NCBI GenBank assembly: GCA_021781185.1
Contig: JAJXXI010000052.1
Location: 1-5,174 of the forward strand
DNA from: a bacterium
GTDB lineage: Bacteria > Verrucomicrobiota > Verrucomicrobiia > Limisphaerales > UBA11358
Direction of reading: 5' to 3'
DNA: 5,174 nt
How positions within the stretch are numbered: position 1 is the first letter of the stretch; every line of letters starts with the position of its first letter. Made by a program: the position numbers and the translations under genes. Below, piece by piece: positions 1 through 5,174 of this stretch. Under the pieces are notes generated by a model that was not told the origin of the DNA, did no database searches, and was given only the letters and a program-made list of their open reading frames with translations.

Positions 1-16
1 CGGATGCCAAATATCC

Positions 17-42
17 CACTGTCATCCGGTTTAGCGAGGTTG
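17..42 (+). repeat. Left terminal inverted repeat of the IS
   Basis: Read inwards, this end matches the reverse complement of 1311-1336 at 20 of 26 positions, including an uninterrupted ten-base core TCATCCGGTT (22-31) and the outermost CAC. The mismatches are at offsets 4, 5, 16, 19, 20 and 22. Such imperfect ends are normal for IS4-family elements and are the expected transposase binding and cleavage sites. Confidence 0.72.
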
Positions 43-153
43 TGAATGAATAAACGGATTGAAAACAAAAGAGATTGTGAGTTTTTTGAGGTGTGAGCGA
101 TATGAACTCCGTTTGCGATTTTCCCGCAGCAGCGACAGTGCCAAACTGGCAAA

Positions 154-1323
154 ATGCGCGCCGGGAAAACGATTTTTTCTCAAGTCACCGAGTGGGTTCA
201 CCCCGAACAATTTCGCCGCTGTGTCCAACGCTACGGCGGCAACGACCGCGTTCGTAACTTCCCATGTTGGGATCAATTCCTGGCCATGTCCTTCGCCCAA
301 CTGACTTATCGCGACAGCTTGGCGGACATCGAAGTCTGCCTGCGTTCGCGGCCCGACCAGCTCTATCACATGGGCTTTCGTTCCACCGCCGCTCACAGCA
401 CGCTGGCCGACGCCAACCGCGCACGCGACTGGCGCATCTACCACGACCTGGCGCAAACCTTGATCGCGCGGGCGCGCCGGCTTTACGCCAGCGAACCATT
501 GGGCCTGGAGTTGTCGCAAACGGTTTACGCCTTGGATTCGACCACGATTGATTTGTGCTTGAGCTTGTTTCCTTGGGCGCGCTTTCGTTCCACCAAGGCG
601 GCGGTCAAGCTGCACACGCTGCTGGATTTGCGCGGCCCGATTCCGACGATGATCGCGATTTCCCAAGGAAAACAGGCCGATGTGAACGTGTTGGACGAGC
701 TGATCCTCGAACCGGGAGCCTTCTATGTGATGGATCGCGGCTATGTGGACTTCGCGCGGCTCTATCGTTTTGTCCTGGCCGGCGCCTTCTTTGTCACCCG
801 CGCCAAGGCGGGTCTGCAAATCAACCGGCTGGCGTCGCGCCCTGTGGATCCAAGCACGGGGGTGCGCAGCGATCAAATCGTGTGGCTGAAGCTGACCAAG
901 AGTATCCAACATTATCCCGACCGGTTCCGGCGAGTCAGCTATACCGATCCGGCGACCGGCAAGGCGCTGGTCTTTCTGACGAATAACTTCGACCTGCCGG
1001 CACTGACGATCGCTCAACTCTACAAGTGCCGTTGGCGAGTCGAGTTGTTCTTCAAATGGATCAAACAGAACTTGCGGATCAAACACTTTTTCGGGACGAC
1101 CGACAACGCAGTCAAGACCCAAGTCTGGATTGCCGTCTGCGTTTACGTGCTGGTGGCGATCCTGCGCAAGGAGCTTGGATTGGAAGTTAGCTTATCGCAA
1201 ATTCTACAAATTTTGAGCGTGAATGTTTTTGAGCAAATGTCTCTGGCAGAATTCGTTGCCAAAAGCGCATCGCAAAATGAAACCTATGATTCATGTAACC
1301 AATTGGTTTTCAACATGCCTTAA
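154..1323 (+). CDS. IS4-family DDE transposase
   Basis: This is a 389-residue transposase that should catalyse cut-and-paste movement of the surrounding IS. The N-terminal ~75 residues (GKTIFSQV, then SFAQLTYRDSLADIE) look like the DUF4372-type domain found in this IS4 subgroup. The RNase-H-like DDE core follows. Asp128 (YALDSTTID), Asp194 (VMDRGYVDF) and Glu297 form the catalytic triad. Glu297 sits in the IS4 signature Y-(2)-R-(3)-E-(6)-K, seen as Tyr290, Arg293, Glu297 and Lys304. A hydrophobic tail (VWIAVCVYVLVAILRKELG) completes the domain. The ATG at 154 is preferred because related proteins also begin just before a GKT(V/I)F stretch; the frame is closed upstream by stops at 94 and 103. 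No good ribosome site or promoter is evident. The TAA stop lies inside the right terminal repeat. There is no frameshift, so the gene looks functional. Confidence 0.93.
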   Translation: MRAGKTIFSQVTEWVHPEQFRRCVQRYGGNDRVRNFPCWDQFLAMSFAQLTYRDSLADIEVCLRSRPDQLYHMGFRSTAAHSTLADANRARDWRIYHDLAQTLIARARRLYASEPLGLELSQTVYALDSTTIDLCLSLFPWARFRSTKAAVKLHTLLDLRGPIPTMIAISQGKQADVNVLDELILEPGAFYVMDRGYVDFARLYRFVLAGAFFVTRAKAGLQINRLASRPVDPSTGVRSDQIVWLKLTKSIQHYPDRFRRVSYTDPATGKALVFLTNNFDLPALTIAQLYKCRWRVELFFKWIKQNLRIKHFFGTTDNAVKTQVWIAVCVYVLVAILRKELGLEVSLSQILQILSVNVFEQMSLAEFVAKSASQNETYDSCNQLVFNMP

Positions 1324-1336
1324 CCGGATGATTGTG
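1311..1336 (-). repeat. Right terminal inverted repeat of the IS
   Basis: This is the partner of the left end (17-42), identical at 20 of 26 positions when reverse-complemented. It overlaps the last four codons and the TAA of the transposase gene, so the C-terminal residues (NMP) are encoded within the repeat. Confidence 0.72.
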
Positions 1337-1374
1337 CAAAAGCTTGTTGATTCTCAATAATGCTTCTTTCCCGC

Positions 1375-1420
1375 GCAATTTGCTCATGGCTCGCATGATG
1401 TGTTCGTTTTGGCAAATTGC
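1375..1420. repeat. 9-bp perfect inverted repeat between the IS and guaA
   Basis: GCAATTTGC at 1375-1383 is the exact reverse complement of GCAAATTGC at 1412-1420, separated by 28 bases. It lies 18 bases past the guaA stop codon, where a transcript end would be expected. The loop is large and no T-run follows on either strand, so it is not a convincing intrinsic terminator. Each arm is itself a near-palindrome (GCAA-N-TTGC), so it could instead be a pair of protein-binding half sites. The rest of the 1337-1438 gap shows nothing recognisable. Confidence 0.35.
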
Positions 1421-1438
1421 CAGAAACAACGGAGAAGT

Positions 1439-2989
1439 TTATTCCCACTCAATGGTCCCCGGCGGCTTGCTGGTGATGTCGAACACGCAGCGGTTCACGC
1501 CTTTGACTTCGTTGATGATGCGGCTGGCGAGTTTCTCCAGCAGATCGTAGGGCAGCTTCACCCAGTCGGCGGTCATGCCGTCCTGCGATTCCACGGCGCG
1601 GATGGCGATGGTGTATTCATAGGTGCGTTCATCGCCCATCACGCCCACGCTGCGCACGGGCAGCAGCACGGCGAAACTTTGCCAGATCTTATAATATAAT
1701 CCACTGGACTTCATCTCCTCCACGACAATGGCGTCGGCATTGCGCAGAATCTCGCAGCGCGCGGGCGTGACTTCGCCCAGAATACGCACCGCAAGGCCGG
1801 GGCCGGGGAACGGCTGCCGCCAGACGATGTCCTTGGGCACGCCGAGCTCTTCGCCGAGCAGCCGGACTTCGTCCTTGAACAGATTTTTCAGCGGCTCGAC
1901 GAGCTGGAACTTCATGCCCTTGGGCAAACCGCCGACATTGTGATGGCTCTTGATGAGAGCGGCGGGATTGCCGGCGATCGGCACGGATTCGATGACGTCG
2001 GGATACAGCGTGCCCTGCGCAAGAAACTTCGCCTTGTTCGCCTTGCCCACGCGTTTGGTCGCCGCCTGAAACACGTCAATAAACGTCTTGCCGATGATCT
2101 TGCGCTTGCGTTCGGGATCGGTGACGCCCTTGAGCTTGGTGAGAAACAGTTTGGTTGCGTCCTCGTATTGCAGCTTGATGTTGAAGCTGCGGGCAAAGAC
2201 ATTCTGCACCACTTCGGCTTCGCGGGCGCGGAGCACGCCGTTGTTGACGAAGATGCAGGTGAGCTGGTCGCCGATGGCCTTGTGCAGCAAGGCGGCCGCC
2301 ACGCTCGAATCCACGCCGCCGCTCAATCCGAGCACAACGTGTTCTCCGCCGACCTGCGCGCGGATTTCCTCGACCGCCTGATCCACGTAATTGCGCATCG
2401 TCCAGCTCTTGCCGCAGCGGCAGACGCCGTGGACGAAGTTGGCAATGATCTCCTTGCCGCGCGGCGTATGGACAACTTCGGGATGAAATTGCAGGCCGAA
2501 AAATTTCCTGGCGCGGTTTTCAATGGCGGCGAATTCCGAGTTTTCCGTGACGGCGACGGGTTTGAAGCCATTCGGCAGTTTGGTGAGCTTGTCACCGTGG
2601 GAATTCCAGACCTGGAGCGACTTCGGCAATTTGCTGAACAGCTCGCAGGAGGCGTCTTTCACGACGAGCGTGCCCTTGCCGTATTCGCGTTTCTGGCCTT
2701 TCTCGACCTTGCCGCCGAGAAACTGCGCGAATAGTTGCACGCCAAAGCAGATGCCAAGCACCGGGACGCCCAGTTCAAAAATCGTCTGGTCTGGCAAGGG
2801 GGCATCCGGCGCATAGACACTGGACGGACCGCCGGAGAGGATGATCCCGCGCGGTTTCATCGCCGCGACTTTCGTCGCCGGCGTGTTGAACGGGATGATG
2901 GTGGAATAGACGTTGCACTCGCGCACGCGCCGGGCAATGACCTGCGTGTATTGCGAGCCGAAATCGAGGATGACGATTTGTTCGTTCAT
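1439..2989 (-). CDS. guaA: GMP synthase (glutamine-hydrolysing)
   Basis: The enzyme converts XMP, glutamine and ATP to GMP, the last step of de novo guanine nucleotide synthesis in the cytoplasm. It has 516 residues, close to the usual bacterial length. Residues 1-190 form the class I glutamine amidotransferase: [10 protein letters not shown] near the start, the oxyanion segment LSGGPSSVY (51-59), nucleophile Cys81 in GICFG, and His169/Glu171 in LQFHPEV. The ATP-pyrophosphatase domain carries the PP-loop SGGVDSS (223-229). It is followed by [11 protein letters not shown] (325-335), SHHNVGGLP (348-356) and [12 protein letters not shown] (391-402). The C-terminal dimerisation and XMP-binding domain has [11 protein letters not shown] (449-459) and ends in [12 protein letters not shown] at 2989 is chosen over an in-frame TTG at 3001 because [12 protein letters not shown] matches the family start; neither has a clear ribosome site. 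It is transcribed in the same direction as the upstream lipoprotein gene, 121 bases away. No guanine riboswitch is seen in that gap. Confidence 0.97.
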   Translation of the reverse strand: MNEQIVILDFGSQYTQVIARRVRECNVYSTIIPFNTPATKVAAMKPRGIILSGGPSSVYAPDAPLPDQTIFELGVPVLGICFGVQLFAQFLGGKVEKGQKREYGKGTLVVKDASCELFSKLPKSLQVWNSHGDKLTKLPNGFKPVAVTENSEFAAIENRARKFFGLQFHPEVVHTPRGKEIIANFVHGVCRCGKSWTMRNYVDQAVEEIRAQVGGEHVVLGLSGGVDSSVAAALLHKAIGDQLTCIFVNNGVLRAREAEVVQNVFARSFNIKLQYEDATKLFLTKLKGVTDPERKRKIIGKTFIDVFQAATKRVGKANKAKFLAQGTLYPDVIESVPIAGNPAALIKSHHNVGGLPKGMKFQLVEPLKNLFKDEVRLLGEELGVPKDIVWRQPFPGPGLAVRILGEVTPARCEILRNADAIVVEEMKSSGLYYKIWQSFAVLLPVRSVGVMGDERTYEYTIAIRAVESQDGMTADWVKLPYDLLEKLASRIINEVKGVNRCVFDITSKPPGTIEWE

Positions 2990-3039
2990 TTTCGGAAACA
3001 AAGGCGGATTCTGTTTTGGCGCGGGAGGCTTGGCGAGCG

Positions 3040-3067
3040 AAAAATGAGGTGATCACCGGCGGTGACC
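3040..3067 (-). terminator. Possible weak intrinsic terminator between the lipoprotein gene and guaA
   Basis: On the - strand a seven-pair stem (GGTCACC, 3067-3061, with GGTGATC, 3057-3051, including one G-U pair) closes a three-base GCC loop. It is followed six bases later by a run of five Ts (3044-3040). Position and orientation suit termination after the lipoprotein gene, which would leave guaA with its own promoter. The gap between stem and T-run is longer than ideal, and the self-complementary GGTGATCACC (3049-3058) offers a competing fold that could instead be an operator. Confidence 0.3.
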
Positions 3068-3110
3068 GGCGGGTCTCCGGAAAATTCAAACGGTTGAATG
3101 GCGCAGGCTG

Positions 3111-3485
3111 TTATTGTTTAACCACCTTGACTGTGTGCGTGGCGTCATCATATACCAGCTTGAAGCCCTTGGGCAGCTCGGGCATTTTGGCGAGATAATT
3201 GGGAATCAGTTCCTGCAAATCTTTCGGATACCGGCCTTCCGACGCATTGAACATCTGGATGTCCTCGTTGATGTAGGAAACATTGATTTGCTTCTCCGAA
3301 TAATTCTTGGCCTGCATCACCGCGCCGAGATAGTCCGGCGCAACAGTCAGCGGATTGCCGGTATCATATTTGGGCGTGGCGTTGGTGTCCGCCGCGGTTT
3401 TGGTGGTTTTGGACGAATGATCGCCGCACCCGGTCGCCAGCACCGCGGTCACGATGGAAATTGAAAATAGGCTGATGGCTTTCAT
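3111..3485 (-). CDS. Predicted lipoprotein with a GspG pseudopilin-like C-terminal domain
   Basis: This is a small envelope protein of 124 residues with unknown exact role. Residues 1-20 form a short signal peptide: Lys2, a hydrophobic core, then VLATGC, a tolerable lipobox placing the lipidated cysteine at residue 20. A polar Ser/Thr/Lys/Ala-rich linker (21-45) follows. Residues 67-123 (INEDIQMFNASEGRYPKDLQ, then PNYLAKMPELPKGFKLVYD and a final VKVVK strand) resemble the globular region of type II secretion major pseudopilins. In those proteins a helix leads into NGRYPT-like and LP.LP..P motifs and a closing beta strand. The pilin-type N-terminal methylation site and long helix are absent, so it is unlikely to polymerise as a pilin. 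Similar stand-alone proteins seem common in Verrucomicrobiota (recalled, not searched). No other secretion genes are in the window. The ATG at 3485 is chosen because the signal peptide begins there; no strong ribosome site is visible. Confidence 0.8.
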   Translation of the reverse strand: MKAISLFSISIVTAVLATGCGDHSSKTTKTAADTNATPKYDTGNPLTVAPDYLGAVMQAKNYSEKQINVSYINEDIQMFNASEGRYPKDLQELIPNYLAKMPELPKGFKLVYDDATHTVKVVKQ

Positions 3486-3557
3486 AAGCGGAAACTACGC
3501 CGGTTTGCCCAAAAATGAAAACTGAATTTTTGCGCCGCGCCAGTCGTTGCTTATTCG

Positions 3558-3580
3558 GATTGCTAAACCGATCGGCAATC
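3558..3580. repeat. Inverted repeat in the intergenic region
   Basis: GATTGC (3558-3563) pairs with GCAATC (3575-3580) around an 11-base loop containing the palindrome CCGATCGG (3568-3575, which shares one base with the right arm). A second small hairpin, CCGG-AAAA-CCGG, lies at 3590-3601. They fall 28 and 7 bases after the stop of the beta-helix gene and 73 or more bases before the lipoprotein start. They could end the first transcript or regulate the second, but no T-run follows, so neither role is established. No clear -35/-10 promoter pair was found in 3486-3607. Confidence 0.3.
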
Positions 3581-3607
3581 TCAGAAATGCCGGAAAACCG
3601 GGCAAAG

Positions 3608-5174
3608 TTACGGAGAAGCAGATTTTAAGCGGTAAAATCGCATTGGTGCCGCGCTGGAAATTGGGTCAATACACTGAAATGCTCCATTCACGCCAGCTTC
3701 AAAGTTGCTGACATCCAACCAGTCCAGGAGATTGGTTGACGCTTGAAGCGTAATGCTCGGATTTGGCGTCAGCCCGGTCAATCGCATTTGGCAATTTGTC
3801 GTGTTATCAATCGTCACGCCGATGAAGACAGGAGTGTAAAGATATTCAAAAGCACCGATGTCCACACCCGGCCCTTGCGGACGGGGAACACCGCGCTGAT
3901 CAGTCGCCGTGGCTGCGGCAACGGAACCGGCATCAATCGCCGGACTGCCAGACAGTAATGCCATCGTCAGCGTAGGTCCGCCGCAGTCGGCCAGCGAGCC
4001 GAGTTTAGGGTTGATGTTGTTCATGCTGCCAACATTTGTGAACGCGCATGTCGCGTCCGAACTGAGGTTGTGGCCAAGGTCAATGATCGCACCAGCGCCA
4101 TTGCCGCCCGGCATGTTCGCAGTCAGGATGGTGTTGGCCAGTGCGCTCCCGGTTGTTCCGATGGCGCCACAGCCGGAACCGGCCGATCCCGGCAAGCCGG
4201 GACTTCCACCATAATCACCGTAGGGATATTCCGTGTAGCCGGCAGCACCGCCGCTTCCGCCTGTTCCGCTTCTTCCTGAATTCGCTGCGAGCGTGCAATT
4301 CGTTATCCGGCACGAGGAGGACTGGTAGTCGTAGAGTGCGCCGATGCCTGAACCGCCATTTCCGCCTTGTCCTCCCGATCCACCGAGGTTGCCACTGCCG
4401 CCGTCACCCCCCGCGCCTCCATTACCAGGTGAACCTGAGTTGAAGGCGAATGTGCAGTTGATGATTTGAAGGTTACCCACGTTCAACAGGGCACCAATTC
4501 CCATGCCACCCGTGCCTCCACCACCTCCATTACCGCCTGTTCCCGGGCCTCCATAGTTGGGCCCTCCCGCTCCGCCCGCCCCGCCGTTTCCACCCGCTCC
4601 CGAGTTGAAGGCGAAGGTTGAGTTGATCACTCGTGCCGTGCCAGCATTGTAAAGTGCGCCACCTTTGGCGTTCCCACCCGCGCCACCGACGCCCCCGTTT
4701 CCACCGTCCATGCCAGGGTCTCCGTGGTGTCCCACGAATCCATCGGCACCTGTTCCTCCTGCGACAAAGTTGTTGGTGAACATGCTCCGGCTGATGGCTA
4801 ATGTCCCCAAATTGCAGATGGCACCTCCCGCAGCATCACTGCCTGCGCCGCCGGGGCCACCATACCAATTGCTTGGCAGACCGTCAGTTCCCGCTGTTGA
4901 ATTTGCAACAAAGGTGCAAAGGTCCGCCGTCAGCGTCCCCCAGTTGTCCAAAGCGCCGCCCCAGCCGGAAGAAAAATTGTGGGTGAAAACACACGTGGAA
5001 AGACAGACTTCGCCATTTCCATTCTCAATCGCTCCGCCGCGCGCCGCAGCATTTCCAGAAAACACACAGTTGGTGGAGCCAGTTTCAAAACCTGCCGATG
5101 GTTGAGGGCTGCAGGTGAGATGACGGCGATTAAATGATAAAAAACATGTTTTCCATCTTATTCGACCGGTTTGA
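3608..5174 (-). CDS. Glycine-rich beta-helix surface protein with choice-of-anchor Q segment (N-terminus outside window)
   Basis: This is the C-terminal part of a large, probably secreted or cell-surface protein; no enzymatic motif is seen. Residues are numbered from the GTG at 5065. Eight coils carry a strand of the form (N/S)-C-x-F-x-x-N (for example NCTFAFNS), most followed by GGA(I/L)xN turns, as in parallel beta-helix or polymorphic-outer-membrane-like repeats. Residues 56-79, 101-134, 155-189, 210-239 and 263-298 are glycine-rich inserts. Residues 352-408 (INPKLGSLAD, GGPTLTMALLSGSPAIDAG, DQRGVP, DIGAFEY) match the choice-of-anchor Q region. The tail (about 411-485: LQASTNLLDW to MRFYRLKSASP) is the type often ending verrucomicrobial exported proteins. 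The frame stays open to 5174, and the extra 36 codons contain another coil strand (CFLSFN) exactly 26 residues before the next, so GTG 5065 is not the real start. The signal peptide would lie off the window. Function (adhesion, matrix, self-association) is unknown. Confidence 0.85.
   Translation of the reverse strand, partial: QTGRIRWKTCFLSFNRRHLTCSPQPSAGFETGSTNCVFSGNAAARGGAIENGNGEVCLSTCVFTHNFSSGWGGALDNWGTLTADLCTFVANSTAGTDGLPSNWYGGPGGAGSDAAGGAICNLGTLAISRSMFTNNFVAGGTGADGFVGHHGDPGMDGGNGGVGGAGGNAKGGALYNAGTARVINSTFAFNSGAGGNGGAGGAGGPNYGGPGTGGNGGGGGTGGMGIGALLNVGNLQIINCTFAFNSGSPGNGGAGGDGGSGNLGGSGGQGGNGGSGIGALYDYQSSSCRITNCTLAANSGRSGTGGSGGAAGYTEYPYGDYGGSPGLPGSAGSGCGAIGTTGSALANTILTANMPGGNGAGAIIDLGHNLSSDATCAFTNVGSMNNINPKLGSLADCGGPTLTMALLSGSPAIDAGSVAAATATDQRGVPRPQGPGVDIGAFEYLYTPVFIGVTIDNTTNCQMRLTGLTPNPSITLQASTNLLDWLDVSNFEAGVNGAFQCIDPISSAAPMRFYRLKSASP
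4115..4900 (-). repeat. Array of enlarged beta-helix coils with period of about 165 bp
   Basis: Within the beta-helix gene the coil-marking Asn residues fall at 55, 99, 154, 209, 262 and 317 (numbered from the GTG at 5065). After a first interval of 44 codons the period is 55, 55, 53 and 55 codons, about 165 bp. At DNA level GAGTTGAAGGCGAA occurs at 4437-4450 and again at 4602-4615, exactly 165 bp apart, both encoding FAFNS. Otherwise the units differ in sequence, which suggests old duplication followed by divergence rather than fresh tandem copies. Confidence 0.7.

Larger units (their letters stand above)
17..1336 (+). mobile_element. IS4-family insertion sequence, about 1.32 kb, apparently complete
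   Basis: A single intact DDE transposase gene lies between imperfect terminal inverted repeats (17-42 and 1311-1336), giving an element of about 1320 bp, a normal size for an IS4-family element with one ORF. The right repeat overlaps the 3' end of the transposase gene, so the element is compact. The outer ends were set by extending the shared TCATCCGGTT core outwards to CAC on both sides. They could be off by a few bases. No target-site duplication is visible: the bases before 17 (CAAATATCC) and after 1336 (CAAAAGCTT) share only their first four. The element lies tail-to-tail with guaA and interrupts no recognisable gene. Mobility is inferred from the intact ORF and ends. Confidence 0.8.

Noticed and set aside
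59..106. Possible promoter for the transposase (TTGAAA at 59-64, TATGAA at 101-106).
   Set aside because: The spacing of 36 bases is far outside the usual 16-18, and no better -10 sits at the right distance.
31..1122. A 363-codon open frame on the - strand opposite the transposase gene.
   Set aside because: It is fully antisense to a transposase with all catalytic motifs, and its Gln/Arg/Ala-rich product has no recognisable domain. High-GC genes often leave such open shadows.
1940..2734. A 264-codon + strand open frame across guaA.
   Set aside because: It is antisense to the conserved guaA gene, with a composition typical of a shadow frame and no known motif.
2990..3110. Purine riboswitch upstream of guaA.
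   Set aside because: The 121-base gap shows no conserved purine-aptamer core; only short hairpins are visible.
4115..4900. Regularly spaced repeats of about 165 bp considered as a CRISPR-like or non-coding tandem array.
   Set aside because: The units are in frame, diverged, and explained by protein coil periodicity. There are no short identical repeats with unique spacers.
4665..5105. A + strand proline-rich open frame of 146 codons opposite the glycine-rich gene.
   Set aside because: Proline runs are the expected antisense reading of GGN glycine codons. The - strand frame has coherent repeats and a known C-terminal segment.

Overview
The window looks like chromosomal DNA from a member of the Verrucomicrobiota, probably near Pedosphaera/Limisphaerales. 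This is inferred from protein style, not from a marker gene. The main clue is the right-hand protein, a glycine-rich beta-helix surface protein with a 'choice-of-anchor Q' segment. It ends in a tail of the 'LQASTNLLDW ... RFYRL' kind that is common in that phylum. GC content is fairly high, and clear Shine-Dalgarno sequences are missing in front of the genes that start inside the window.

Layout, left to right. Positions 17-1336 hold a complete IS4-family insertion sequence on the + strand, with imperfect terminal inverted repeats and one intact DDE transposase gene (154-1323). A 115-base tail-to-tail gap with a 9-base inverted repeat follows. Next comes guaA on the - strand (1439-2989), a full-length GMP synthase with every catalytic motif in place. 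Upstream of guaA, after a 121-base gap holding a terminator-like hairpin, is a small predicted lipoprotein gene (3111-3485, -) whose C-terminal half resembles the globular part of type II secretion pseudopilins (GspG). After a 122-base intergenic region, the rest of the window (3608 to the right edge, -) is the C-terminal part of a large secreted beta-helix protein whose start lies beyond position 5174.

The genes do not form an obvious pathway. guaA is housekeeping purine synthesis, the lipoprotein and beta-helix protein are envelope or surface proteins, and the IS is an insertion downstream of guaA that breaks no recognisable gene. The most unusual feature is inside the beta-helix protein. 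A 25-residue coil repeat is enlarged to 53-55 residues in four successive intervals by glycine-rich inserts of about 28-30 residues, placed at the same point of each coil and largely built of triplets with glycine at every third position.
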